Shown: positions 17,860 through 26,017, counted from the stretch's first letter. The stretch: 39,635 nt of DNA from Bacteroidota bacterium (GCA_013697245.1 JACCXH010000029.1:1-39635); one strand, 5' to 3'. A program made the numbers and translations. The notes: generated from the letters alone by a model not told the origin.

Positions 17860-18525
17860 ATGTCTGTAAAAGAAAATCTAATACAAATAAAGAACGCATT
17901 ATCCTCTAACGTAACATTGGTTGCCGTTTCTAAAACAAAGCCAAATGAAATGATCATGGAGGCTTATGAAGCCGGACAAAGAGATTTTGGCGAGAATTAT
18001 GTGCAGGAATTGGTTGACAAACAGCAACAATTACCAAAAGATATTCAATGGCATTTTATTGGTCACTTGCAGAGTAATAAAGTAAAATTGATCGTTCCTT
18101 TTGTTTATTTAATTCACGGTGTGGATAGTGTAAAGCTATTGCAGGAAATAAATAAACAGGCGCAAAAAAACAACAAAGTAATTAACTGTCTATTACAACT
18201 ATTTATTGCGCGGGAAGAAACAAAATTTGGTTTTTCGTTTGAAGAATGTGCTAATTTTTTAAGATCCGAATTATTCTCTCAACTAAAGAATGTAAAGATC
18301 CTTGGTTTTATGGCAATGGCCAGTAATACAGACGATGAAGGCCAGATAAGAAAAGAGTTTAGGTCGTTAAAAGAATTCTCAGATAAAACATCTTCTATTT
18401 TACAGCTTAACTTTTCTGTTTTAAGTTACGGTATGAGCAATGATTACAAAATTGCCATGGAGGAGGGGAGTACGATGATCCGCATTGGCAGTAGTATTTT
18501 TGGCGCCAGAAACTATACTACCTAA
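17860..18525 (+). CDS. yggS: YggS/PLPBP family PLP-binding protein
   Basis: Pyridoxal-phosphate homeostasis protein with the alanine-racemase N-terminal TIM-barrel fold, 221 aa from the ATG at 17860 (an upstream in-frame TTG at 17842 is a poorer start). The PLP lysine is K25 in VAVSKTKP. The conserved segments DFGENYVQEL (about 48-57), WHFIGHLQSNKVK (about 67-79) and the phosphate-binding end LSYGMSNDYKIAMEEGSTMIR with IGSSIFGAR are all present. Family members bind PLP without racemase activity and buffer free PLP and amino-acid pools. It is followed 18 nt later by the EamA transporter gene, probably in one transcript. Confidence 0.92.
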   Translation: MSVKENLIQIKNALSSNVTLVAVSKTKPNEMIMEAYEAGQRDFGENYVQELVDKQQQLPKDIQWHFIGHLQSNKVKLIVPFVYLIHGVDSVKLLQEINKQAQKNNKVINCLLQLFIAREETKFGFSFEECANFLRSELFSQLKNVKILGFMAMASNTDDEGQIRKEFRSLKEFSDKTSSILQLNFSVLSYGMSNDYKIAMEEGSTMIRIGSSIFGARNYTT

Positions 18526-18543
18526 ACACTATTAACGAATAAG

Positions 18544-19494
18544 ATGTTCGGCGAACTCATAGCTCTTTTAACAACCGTTTGCTGGAGCATTGGCATCTTT
18601 CCGTTTACCGAAGCCGCCAACCGTTTTGGCACGGCTGCACTTAACCAGTATCGTTTATTTTTAGCGTGGATAGTTATCTCTATTATTTTACTGATATTTT
18701 ACCCCTTAACTATTTCAGAACTTTTCTCTCAACCACAACCGTATCACTATTTATTTCTCGGCCTTTCGGGTATTATTGGTTTTAGTGTTGGCGATTATTT
18801 TAGTTTTACCTCATTCAGAATTCTTGGACCAAAATTAGGAAGCTTGTATACCACCTTTGCCCCGGGATCGGCTTTGCTATTGGGTTGTTTAGTGTTGAAT
18901 GAAAATATAAATTTTATTGGTATCATTGGTATCTTTATTACAGTTGCGGGTGTAATTTGGTTAACACTTTCTAAAAAAGATAAAGTTGCTTCCGAAAATG
19001 CAGGTTTTCACCGCAACAAAAAAGGTATTTTATTTGGCGTGCTGGGCGCATTATGCCAGGGCACAGGTTTAGTACTTTCTAAATTAGGAATGGATTATTA
19101 TTCCGAAAAACTGCCGACTCTGCACGCTGTATGGATACGTTTATTGTTTGCTTTTGGTGCTGCGTTTTTTATTTCAATAGTTACCGGCCGCATGAAAGCC
19201 AACTCTTTACCCATATTTAAGAATCAAAACAATGGGTTGCCTTTTATGTTTTTGGGTACCTTGTTTGGTCCGGTGTTGGGTGTTTCTTTTTCGTTAATGG
19301 CCATTCAGCATTTACCGGTTGCAACCGCCCAAACTATTTTTGCGCTTTTACCAATTGTGGTATTGCCAATAAATTATTTTTATTATAAAGAAAAAATTAC
19401 TGCCCACGCAATTTTTGCATGCCTAATTGCTGTTTTAGGAGTTTTTGTTTTAATATGGAGAGAGAAAATCAATTTGTGGGTAAATTCATTTTAG
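18544..19494 (+). CDS. EamA/DMT-family transporter
   Basis: A 316-aa integral inner-membrane protein with about ten hydrophobic helices arranged as two EamA repeats (roughly residues 3-140 and 160-305), the classic drug/metabolite transporter layout. Typical helix-end motifs include GVIWLTLSKK at the end of repeat 1 and VAVLGVFVLIWREK-like residues at the end of repeat 2. Substrates of this superfamily range from amino acids to metabolites and cannot be predicted here. Its position downstream of yggS does not decide it. Length is normal. Confidence 0.88.
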   Translation: MFGELIALLTTVCWSIGIFPFTEAANRFGTAALNQYRLFLAWIVISIILLIFYPLTISELFSQPQPYHYLFLGLSGIIGFSVGDYFSFTSFRILGPKLGSLYTTFAPGSALLLGCLVLNENINFIGIIGIFITVAGVIWLTLSKKDKVASENAGFHRNKKGILFGVLGALCQGTGLVLSKLGMDYYSEKLPTLHAVWIRLLFAFGAAFFISIVTGRMKANSLPIFKNQNNGLPFMFLGTLFGPVLGVSFSLMAIQHLPVATAQTIFALLPIVVLPINYFYYKEKITAHAIFACLIAVLGVFVLIWREKINLWVNSF

Positions 19495-19503
19495 TTAAAT
19501 TTG
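19473..19503 (+). promoter_or_regulatory. Strong Bacteroidota-type promoter for the secreted Asp-box gene
   Basis: TTTG (19473-19476), exactly 19 nt, then TAAATTTG (19496-19503), a perfect TAnnTTTG. It lies in the 3' end of the EamA gene and the spacer, 19 nt before the ATG at 19523, giving a leader of roughly 10-15 nt. Confidence 0.7.
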
Positions 19504-19522
19504 AACAACAATTCGATAAAAT

Positions 19523-21655
19523 ATGAAAAAGGAAAATAAAAAATCCGGAAGTAGATATTTCATTTTAATACTTAGCTTCATTATTATAGCTAATTCTTTA
19601 TTTTCGCAATGGAAACAAGGCATAACAAATTCTTCTTTGGCTTTTTTCGGAAATCCAATGTTTTATAATAAAGAAGATAGCGTTCTTTATTTATTTGGCA
19701 CAGGTGGTATTTATTCGTCAATTTCTGTTTCCAGAGATTCACTAAAAAGCTGGAAGCCTTTAGCTAATGCACCAATGGATGTAAAATATTTAGTAGCAAA
19801 AGATAATTATATTGTAGCATACGGTAATAATTTTGCAAATCCTTGTGTTGGCATTTATGTTTCAGCAGATTTTGGAAATTCATGGTCAGATATTTCTACA
19901 GGTTTAATTAACAATACGGCAGGGTGTGCTGTCAGGTCAATGGTTGTTAATGATTCTATAGTTTTTATTGGCAATGTTACGGGTAGGATTTATAAAAGGA
20001 ATTATAAAAATCCACTTAGCACATGGGCAGGTGCTTATAATGGCATTGATACAACATGTTTTAATCAGCAGATCAATTCTTTAGAATCATACAATAGTTT
20101 ACTATTTGCCGGAACATCGTGCTCTGGTTTTTATGTGTCAAATGATAATGGCCAATCATGGATTTCTCAGAATGTTGGCATACCTATATCTAATACTGTA
20201 ACTCTTTGGGCGAGTGATGTAGTAGTTGATTATCCATATATTTATATTGCAACATCTTTTGGTGGATACACTAGTCAAGTTGGCAATTATAACTGGGTAT
20301 TTCAACCAATTCTTTGTTCAGATGTATTTGATAGCAGGCACCAAAAACAAATAGGTGGATGTAATTATAGACAATATTCGCTTAATAATGGTGCATCCTG
20401 GATCATTCCAAAGAACGATGGGCGATTATTAACAACTGGGGTTAATGATGTTGTCGTTTTCGCAAATCAATTTGTAGTAAACGATTATGGAATACATAAA
20501 ATAAATTTGGCAGATTCTACATGGGAATCTCATTCTTATGGAACGCCAGGGCCTGGATTTTATGATATTAAAGATATTATAAAAAGTAGCACAAAGCTTT
20601 TAAGTATAAGTAAGAATGGGGGACTTTATTCATCATCTGATACGGGTAAGCATTGGACACCGGAATATAAATTAAAAAATATTCAAAGCAATTCTCTTTA
20701 TTCCTATGATTCATTGGTGTTTTTATGTTCTAAAAACGGCATATACAGATCAGCTGATTATGGATCTAATTGGTCTTTTATTAATTCAAGTTCTGGTATT
20801 TCTTTCAATAAAATGATCAAAAAAAGCAATACCCTAATTGCAGGTTCAAAAACCGGTATTTATTTATCTAACGATAATGGAAATACCTGGACTATGTCTA
20901 CAACGGTATTTAACCCGCCAGAAATAAATGATATTTTAATTAATATTGATAGTGCCTATTGCGCTACAAACAAAGGGATTTATAGATCAACAAATGATGG
21001 TATTTCCTGGCAATTATTAAATAATAATTTGAAAGATTCTTTAGTGTCAGTTTTATACGTAAATAACATAAATTTTTATGGCGCTACAAAACATACCTTA
21101 TTTAATTCGTCTGATAATTTAATAAATTTTAGCTCTGTTTTTTCAGCATCTTCTGTAATAAGTGATTTCATTATAGCAGATTCTACTTTTTTATTAGCAT
21201 CGGACTCGGAATGCTATATAAGAAAAAAAGGTTCTTTAAACTGGGGTAAAACATGGTTGCCAAATGTCTATGCTAATTATCCTAAGGATAATATATATTC
21301 TTTAAATATGATCGATTCAATAATTTTTGGTACTTCTTTATTAAAGGGGATTTGTTATATGAAAGTTAACGAATTAAAAACAGTTGGAATAAAAGAATTG
21401 TCTCAGCAGCAATCAATAAACACTATTGTTTACCCAAACCCTGCAAATAAAAACATTACAATATTATTTACAGCAATTGATTCTTATGCAATTCTAGTTT
21501 ATAATATGGAAGGAAAAAAAGTGATTGAAGAAACAGTTTTTAAAAAAAAGCAAATCGATCTTTATTTAGAAAAATTAAATAATGGGATCTATTTAATAAA
21601 AATAATTGGTCCAAATAACAGAATTGAAAACAAGAAACTGATAATTCAAGATTAA
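19523..21655 (+). CDS. Secreted Asp-box beta-propeller protein with T9SS type A sorting domain
   Basis: A 710-aa exported protein with a signal peptide (about residues 12-30, ending near LFSQ). The body carries at least six Asp-box motifs of the S-x-D-x-G-x-x-W kind (SADFGNSW, SNDNGQSW, SSDTGKHW, SADYGSNW, SNDNGNTW, STNDGISW), spaced as in sialidase/BNR-type beta-propellers. The last 75 residues form a T9SS type A C-terminal domain: VYPNPANKNITILF, then VYNMEGKKV, then LNNGIYLIKI and a basic end. It is therefore expected to be exported by Sec, secreted through the type IX machinery and cleaved or anchored at the surface. Catalytic residues of a sialidase are not evident, so a binding or structural role is equally possible. 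Confidence 0.85.
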   Translation: MKKENKKSGSRYFILILSFIIIANSLFSQWKQGITNSSLAFFGNPMFYNKEDSVLYLFGTGGIYSSISVSRDSLKSWKPLANAPMDVKYLVAKDNYIVAYGNNFANPCVGIYVSADFGNSWSDISTGLINNTAGCAVRSMVVNDSIVFIGNVTGRIYKRNYKNPLSTWAGAYNGIDTTCFNQQINSLESYNSLLFAGTSCSGFYVSNDNGQSWISQNVGIPISNTVTLWASDVVVDYPYIYIATSFGGYTSQVGNYNWVFQPILCSDVFDSRHQKQIGGCNYRQYSLNNGASWIIPKNDGRLLTTGVNDVVVFANQFVVNDYGIHKINLADSTWESHSYGTPGPGFYDIKDIIKSSTKLLSISKNGGLYSSSDTGKHWTPEYKLKNIQSNSLYSYDSLVFLCSKNGIYRSADYGSNWSFINSSSGISFNKMIKKSNTLIAGSKTGIYLSNDNGNTWTMSTTVFNPPEINDILINIDSAYCATNKGIYRSTNDGISWQLLNNNLKDSLVSVLYVNNINFYGATKHTLFNSSDNLINFSSVFSASSVISDFIIADSTFLLASDSECYIRKKGSLNWGKTWLPNVYANYPKDNIYSLNMIDSIIFGTSLLKGICYMKVNELKTVGIKELSQQQSINTIVYPNPANKNITILFTAIDSYAILVYNMEGKKVIEETVFKKKQIDLYLEKLNNGIYLIKIIGPNNRIENKKLIIQD

Positions 21656-21684
21656 AAAGTTTTAATTCTTGACATAATTTTGGT

Positions 21685-22200
21685 ATGGATATAGAAAAAC
21701 GATTAGCGGCAGAGCATAGTAAAACGTTGACCATTGCTATTGTAAGATACATTGGCGATGATAAAAAAAAGTTTAAAATGTTGATGGACCTTTTTTTGAA
21801 TAGTGAATACCGCATTACACAAAGGGCTGCTTGGCCACTTAGTTATGTAGCCATCGAGCATCCAAAATTAATTACTCCTTATTTAGGCAAACTCATTAAA
21901 AAATTAGATGAACCAAATAATCATCCGGCTATTGCGCGTAACATCTTACGCATTTTTCAGGAAATTGAGATCCCCGAAAAATACGAAGGTGCTTTGGTAG
22001 AAAGTTGTTTCAGATCATTGGTCTCTGCCGAAAGTCCTATTGCTATTAAAGCTTTTGCTATTACGGTAGCCTCTTTTATCTGTAAAAAATATCCTGAGCT
22101 AAAGAATGAGTTGCGATTGCATTTAGAGCATATGCAAAATTATCCTATGACGGCTGCTATTAAAGTGCGGATAAGAAATGCCTTTAAAGAACTCGCTTAA
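21685..22200 (+). CDS. HEAT-repeat-like hypothetical protein
   Basis: A 171-aa, almost wholly helical cytosolic protein. Pairs of amphipathic helices such as RITQRAAWPLSYVAIEHPKLI, then LGKLIKKLDEPNNHPAIARN, then SPIAIKAFAITVASFICKKY recall HEAT/adenylate-type alpha-solenoid repeats, perhaps four of them. No catalytic motif is seen. It begins 29 nt after the Asp-box gene and ends 58 nt before mgtE. The only in-frame ATG near the start is used; a TAnnTTTG-like octamer (TAATTTTG, 21675-21682) lies almost on top of the start codon and is too close to serve as an ordinary promoter. Function unknown. Confidence 0.75.
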   Translation: MDIEKRLAAEHSKTLTIAIVRYIGDDKKKFKMLMDLFLNSEYRITQRAAWPLSYVAIEHPKLITPYLGKLIKKLDEPNNHPAIARNILRIFQEIEIPEKYEGALVESCFRSLVSAESPIAIKAFAITVASFICKKYPELKNELRLHLEHMQNYPMTAAIKVRIRNAFKELA

Positions 22201-22207
22201 ATTCCTT

Positions 22208-22243
22208 TTTGTAGTAAATCCTGATTTTAATTCTTTATTTTTG
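22208..22243 (+). promoter_or_regulatory. Possible mgtE promoter
   Basis: A perfect -7 octamer TATTTTTG (22236-22243) stands 15 nt before the mgtE ATG. The nearest TTTG (22208-22211) is 24 nt upstream, longer than the 19 nt seen in the other promoters here. No magnesium-sensing M-box-like leader fits in the 58-nt spacer. Confidence 0.4.
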
Positions 22244-22258
22244 CCTGACTTTTAAAAC

Positions 22259-23611
22259 ATGCAATTCGAGATCACATCTGATTTTATAGATAGTATTAAA
22301 AATGCTATTGACGAAAAGAACACTGTTTTTTTAAAGGAGCAATTAAATGAATTTTATGCTCAGGATATTGCTATTATCATCAACCAACTTAATCTTAATC
22401 ATGCAGCTTACATTTACGAATTACTGGATGATGAAATTGCACCAAATGTTCTTTTAGAATTAGATGACGATAAGCGTGAAGATCTCTTAACCACCTTTAG
22501 TAGCAAGCAAATTGCCGAGCAGTTAGATAACATGCAGAGTGATGATGCTGCCGATGTTATTGCCGAACTCCCTGAGAACAGGCAGGAAGAAGTACTCTCA
22601 CACATTGAGGATATTGAGCAGGCAAGTGATATTGCTGAGTTGATCAATTATGATGATGGTACTGCGGGATCTTTAATGGCAAAAGAGTTGGTAAGTATTT
22701 ATGCTTTTGAAACCGTTAATGCCTGTATTGAAGAGATAAGAAGACAAACAGATAACGTGGATGTGATGTATGCGGTTTACGTAGTGGATAATAATGAGCG
22801 TTTAATTGGAATGCTGTCATTAAAGAAACTTATTATTTCTCATCCTTTGGCACGAGTAGAGGAGATTTTTGAACCGGACATTCAGTTTGTAAAAACAAGC
22901 ACTACGAGTGAGGAAGTTGCAGAGATCATGCAAAAATACGATTTGGTTGTGTTGCCGGTTATTGACCAATTAGGAAGGTTAGTGGGTAGAATCACCATTG
23001 ATGATGTTTTTGATGTGATAAGGGAAACTGCCGATGAGAATATCCAGCGTATGAGTGGTATTTCTGACGACGTAGACTCGAACGATCACTTATGGCGCTT
23101 ATCGCGCGCGCGCATTCCCTGGTTATTGGTGGGTATGTGCGGTGGTATTGTGGGCTCGCGTATTATTGGTAGTTATGAAGAACAGATCAAGATCCATCCA
23201 GAAATGGCCTATTTTATTCCTTTGATCGGTGCAATGGGAGGTAATGTTGGGGTGCAGAGTAGTGCCATAATTGTGCAGGGCTTGGCAAATAATACACTAT
23301 TAGGCGATAAGATCTTACCAAAACTTGCAAAAGAACTGGGTGTAGGGGTTATTAACGGTCTAATTTGTTCAATATTGATTTGCGGTTATTCTTTTTTAAT
23401 TGAAGATTGGCAGCTGGCGGCTACAGTGAGCGTGGCATTATTCACGGTTATTTTATGTGCCTCTTTTTTAGGAACTTTTGTGCCGTTAACGATGAACAGG
23501 TTTAAAATAAACCCAGCACTTGCCACAGGCCCTTTTGTTACTACATTAAACGATATTATTGGAATAACGATCTATTTTTTAATGGGCCGCCTGCTTTATA
23601 CCAGTTTTTAA
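22259..23611 (+). CDS. mgtE: Magnesium transporter MgtE
   Basis: A 450-aa Mg2+ channel/transporter. The order is standard: an N-terminal helical MgtE_N domain (about 1-125, with DDDKREDLLTTFSS and DDAADVIAELPE), two CBS domains (about 130-190 and 200-255, the second with VLPVIDQLGRLVGRITIDDV), a connecting helix, then five membrane helices from about residue 280. GAMGGNVGVQSSAIIVQGLA is the hallmark of the pore region, and a later helix carries LATGPFVTTLNDIIG, the Mg2+-binding Asp of the pore. The N and CBS domains close the channel when Mg2+ is high. All domains are intact and the length is normal. Confidence 0.95.
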   Translation: MQFEITSDFIDSIKNAIDEKNTVFLKEQLNEFYAQDIAIIINQLNLNHAAYIYELLDDEIAPNVLLELDDDKREDLLTTFSSKQIAEQLDNMQSDDAADVIAELPENRQEEVLSHIEDIEQASDIAELINYDDGTAGSLMAKELVSIYAFETVNACIEEIRRQTDNVDVMYAVYVVDNNERLIGMLSLKKLIISHPLARVEEIFEPDIQFVKTSTTSEEVAEIMQKYDLVVLPVIDQLGRLVGRITIDDVFDVIRETADENIQRMSGISDDVDSNDHLWRLSRARIPWLLVGMCGGIVGSRIIGSYEEQIKIHPEMAYFIPLIGAMGGNVGVQSSAIIVQGLANNTLLGDKILPKLAKELGVGVINGLICSILICGYSFLIEDWQLAATVSVALFTVILCASFLGTFVPLTMNRFKINPALATGPFVTTLNDIIGITIYFLMGRLLYTSF

Positions 23612-23677
23612 CCTTGCTTTCCTTACCAATAAAGACTTACAAAACAAAAGCCCAAAAAACTTATTTTCGAAAATAAT

Positions 23678-23708
23678 TTTGATAATTTTAAATTAATCAC
23701 TAGTTTTG
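23678..23708 (+). promoter_or_regulatory. Consensus Bacteroidota promoter of tRNA-Glu
   Basis: TTTG (23678-23681), exactly 19 nt, then TAGTTTTG (23701-23708), a perfect match to TAnnTTTG. The tRNA begins 19 nt past the -7 element. This is the clearest promoter in the window and a good template for judging the others. Confidence 0.8.
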
Positions 23709-23726
23709 CACTCCAAATTAAATTTT

Positions 23727-23798
23727 GGCCCGTTCGTCTAGGGGTTAGGACACGTCCCTTTCACGGATGAAACACGGGTTCGATTCCCGTACGGGCTA
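23727..23798 (+). tRNA. tRNA-Glu (anticodon UUC)
   Basis: A 72-nt cloverleaf. The acceptor stem pairs GGCCCGT with ACGGGCT (one G-U at the 1:72 pair). The D-arm contains GGTTAGGAC. The anticodon stem CGTCC/GGATG closes the loop CTTTCAC with anticodon TTC at 23760-23762, and the T-arm CGGGTTCGATTCCCG is canonical. The discriminator is A and CCA is not encoded. It sits at the left edge of an accessory patch containing an integrase, but no copy of its 3' end was seen downstream. Confidence 0.95.
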
Positions 23799-23855
23799 CT
23801 TAAGGTACTGAAAACCAACAACTTAAAGTAGCTGGTTGACAAAATGATTGACAAA

Positions 23856-23893
23856 AAAGGGTTTCACTCAATAGTGAAACCCTTTCCTTTTTC
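23856..23893 (+). terminator. Strong, probably bidirectional terminator after tRNA-Glu
   Basis: GGGTTTCACT (23859-23868), loop CAAT, AGTGAAACCC (23873-23882): a perfect 10-bp stem, extended by three A-T pairs. An A-run precedes it and TTTCCTTTTT follows, so it can act as an intrinsic terminator on either strand. It lies about 60 bp past the tRNA. Confidence 0.85.
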
Positions 23894-23937
23894 TGTAATC
23901 ACAAAAAAATAGGCTTAGAAATCAAACAAATCCTTCA

Positions 23938-24051
23938 CCAACCAAAAAAAAATTCATTTTTGAATGTTATGAGCAATGCCACTTAAAAAGTTTAAAGGAA
24001 TATTTCTGGGACAAACTGGTTAAAGAAATTAGCGAATATTACAAAGGATAG
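23938..24051 (+). pseudogene. Short C-terminal gene remnant, unknown family
   Basis: One frame reads KKKFIFECYEQCH, then LKSLKEYFWDKL, then VKEISEYYKG and a stop at 24049-24051. It has amphipathic-helix character and coding-like composition but no upstream start. It probably represents the 3' end of a deleted gene. I cannot name the parent. Confidence 0.3.
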
Positions 24052-24618
24052 GAATTAATTTTTACCCTTACTTAACAAAAACCCATAACACCATTACAGA
24101 TCGTTTTTTCTTCATTATTCAGGTTGTAACGCAAATTCTTATATGTTATTAATTTTTTACTCTATATTTTTCAGTTTTTAGTTATCCAAATATAATATTT
24201 TTCAATAGCGTGTTCAAATTTGATAGTTTTTGCGAAAAATCAATTATTTCAATAATTTCATTGTTTATCGCCATACCCTGTTTTCCTTTTTTTATTGGTG
24301 TTTCAGAGGCTAAAATTGATTTAATTGCTGAATTAATTGAAAAAATTGATTTAATTGAATTAATTGGTGTAGCATTTTCAATTTTCTCAATTGGCTAATA
24401 TTGATAAAAAAACTCTTAAAAAAATGTATCCGGGTTTTTGATGGTAGTTAATCCATAATTCCACTTTAGAAACTGTTCACCTTCAATTGTTTTAAGGGGT
24501 TGTATTTTGAAAAAAACGATGGATCTTGGTTTATTTCCATCATTTCAATTTCTGTTTTGATTTGGTCAATCTACTCAATTATCTTCATTTGTTAAATTAA
24601 GACGAATGAAATTAAAAC

Positions 24619-24639
24619 ATTGCTATGAATTATAGCAAT
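24619..24639. promoter_or_regulatory. Palindrome upstream of the recombinase gene
   Basis: ATTGCTAT (24619-24626), spacer GAATT, ATAGCAAT (24632-24639): perfect 8-bp arms 30 bp before the recombinase ATG. A -7-like TAATTTTG follows at 24659-24666. It could be an operator, or a core site bound by the recombinase, since such cores are short inverted arms around a 5- to 8-bp spacer. Confidence 0.4.
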
Positions 24640-24669
24640 AAATTGCTCTAAAACAGAGTAATTTTGGAT

Positions 24670-25098
24670 ATGCAAAAACCAAATGTCACATTATCAAAAT
24701 CCGTTCATAAGCAAAATCAAATTATTAAGATCTCCTTCGCGAAAAACGATACCGTTCAAAATAAATTGAAGGAAGTAAACGGTTTGCGTTGGAGTAAAAC
24801 TTTGGCTTCGTGGTATGTGCCTTTAAACGCTTACCCTTACACCCATCTTTACACTTTATTAAAAGATGTGGCTTATGTAGACTACAAACAGTTTCTTGTT
24901 TCTGATATTACTAATCCGATAGTCAATGATAAAACAACATTGCCTGAAATTGTTTCCATAAAAAAACCGGTTAATTGTTTAGGCGAACTTAACGATGAAC
25001 AAAAAATTAAACTAAACATATTTAAAAAATGGCTTGTTTCAAAGCGTTACGCCGCAAGTACAATTGAAACTTATACCGACGCTTTAAAAACTTTTTAA
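24670..25098 (+). pseudogene. Tyrosine recombinase, N-terminal part (frameshifted)
   Basis: First 142 codons of a tyrosine site-specific recombinase from the ATG at 24670 (a TTG at 24664 is in frame). Residues 1-75 form an extra N-terminal domain with the segment LRWSKTLASWYVPLNAYPYT; residues from about 115 begin the SAM-like core-binding domain (LNIFKKWLVSKRYAASTIETYTDA). Translation stops at a TAA right after ALKTF. The sense continues without loss in the -1 frame (LRYYNNTPIEELNNQ), so one base is missing in a run of five T at 25094-25098. This is an indel, or a sequencing/assembly error; a classical programmed -1 slippery heptamer is not present. By itself the fragment has no catalytic residues. 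Confidence 0.8.
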
Positions 25099-25832
25099 GG
25101 TATTACAATAATACGCCCATTGAAGAATTAAACAACCAAAGCTTAATCGATTTTAATAACGACTACATTATAAAGAATAAATTTTCGGCTTCTTTTCAAA
25201 ACCAGGTGGTTAACGCAATTAAATTATTTTTTTCGAGGGTGGAGGATAAAAAGCTTCAGCCTGAATTAATTCACCGGCCAAAGTGCCCAAAACTTTTGCC
25301 TAATGTGTTGAGTAAGGAAGAGGTAAAACAAATATTTGATAAAACCAGTAATTTAAAACACAAGGCTATGTTGAGTTTAATTTATGCTTGTGGGTTACGT
25401 TGTGGTGAATTACTTAAATTAAAATTTGAGCATGTTGATACGAAAAGAAATTTGCTGATAATTAAACAGGCAAAGGGCAGAAAAGACAGGATTGTACCCT
25501 TGAGTGCAAAAATACTAAGTCTGTTAATTGAATATTACAAAACATTTAAGCCTAAGATTTACCTGTTTGAAGGACAAACCCAAGGAGTTATGTATGACGA
25601 AAGAAGTTTACAACTGGTATTAAAAACCAATATATTAAAAGCAAATATTAAAAAGCCGGTAACCTTACATTGGCTAAGACACAGTTATGCCACGCATCTA
25701 TTAGAGAATGGCACAGATTTACGATATATACAGGAGCTATTGGGTCATAGCAGCAGCAGAACCACCGAGATATATACGCATGTAAGCACTCAAAATCTTC
25801 AAAAAATAACATCTCCATTTGATTATTTGTAA
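25099..25832 (+). pseudogene. Tyrosine recombinase, catalytic part (frameshifted)
   Basis: C-terminal continuation of the recombinase in the -1 frame. The remaining core-binding domain includes FSASFQNQVVNAIKLFFSRV, followed by a complete catalytic domain: Arg of GLRCGELLKLK, Lys of AKGRKDRIVPLS, the HWLRHSYATHLL box with its His and Arg, His of LLGHSSSRTTEI and the nucleophile Tyr of EIYTHVS. All six active-site positions are therefore intact. Joined to the first part the protein would be about 387 aa, normal for XerC/D-like integrases of Bacteroidota mobile elements. It lacks the insertion characteristic of integron integrases. Without the repair of the frame, no start codon or obvious ribosome-binding site serves this part, so it is probably silent. 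Confidence 0.82.
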
Positions 25833-25854
25833 AAATAATGATACATTTAAGAAA

Positions 25855-25914
25855 CCGATACCCACTTTCGGTAATCTACACCCCGTGGTGGAGATAACCG
25901 AAGGTTTGTATCGG
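25855..25914. repeat. Long folded palindrome downstream of the recombinase
   Basis: A 60-nt element with 23 base pairs in four helices. CCGATAC pairs with GTATCGG; after an internal loop CTTTCGGT pairs with ACCGAAGG (one G-T); after an A-A mismatch ATCT pairs with AGAT; after an A-G mismatch CACC pairs with GGTG around the loop CCGT. The regularly placed mismatches resemble single-strand-folding recombination sites (attC-like) or REP elements more than a terminator, and no T-tract follows. The boxes RYYYAAC and GTTRRRY expected at attC ends were not found. The dispersed motif of 25920-25935 follows directly. Confidence 0.55.
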
Positions 25915-25919
25915 GTATA

Positions 25920-25935
25920 AGGTAGTTAGTGGTAA
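25920..25935 (+). repeat. Copy 2 of dispersed motif AGGTAGTTAGTGGTAA
   Basis: Matches 15 of 16 bases of the minus-strand motif at 779-794. It follows the folded palindrome by 5 nt, just as copy 1 lies beside a hairpin. Confidence 0.5.
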
Positions 25936-26017
25936 TGCACCCATTTGACAATTCTAAAATAATTTACGGTTGACAACAAGCCTCTTTCTCCAAAATTTTG
26001 GGGACATTTCTCCGTAG

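Larger units (their letters stand above)
23799..24663. other. Gene-poor stretch between tRNA-Glu and the recombinase
   Basis: No convincing complete gene. It holds a strong terminator hairpin (23856-23893), a short coding remnant (about 23938-24051), and very AT-rich DNA with two direct copies of ATTGATTTAATTG about 38 bp apart near 24315-24357. It ends with a perfect 8-bp palindrome just before the recombinase. A 62-codon frame at 24210-24398 starts with GTG and has skewed low-complexity composition; I do not regard it as a gene. Confidence 0.6.

Noticed and set aside
21675-21682. TAATTTTG as promoter of the HEAT-like gene
   Set aside because: It ends two bases before the start codon and has no TTTG 19 nt upstream; transcription would begin at or after the ATG.
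22201-22258. Magnesium riboswitch upstream of mgtE
   Set aside because: Only 58 nt of spacer, too short for an M-box, and no suitable stems.
24210-24398. 62-codon frame with hydrophobic Ile/Leu-rich product
   Set aside because: GTG start without a ribosome-binding site and internal direct repeats of an AT-rich word; more likely low-complexity spacer.
25080-25110. Programmed -1 frameshift in the recombinase
   Set aside because: The site has C before five T, not the X-XXY-YYZ heptamer, and no strong downstream stem-loop was seen; an indel or error is simpler.
25855-25914. Canonical integron attC site
   Set aside because: The fold is suggestive, but the RYYYAAC and GTTRRRY core boxes are missing and the adjacent recombinase lacks the integron-integrase insertion.
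25855-25914. Rho-independent terminator of the recombinase
   Set aside because: The hairpin is long and interrupted by mismatches and is not followed by a T-tract.
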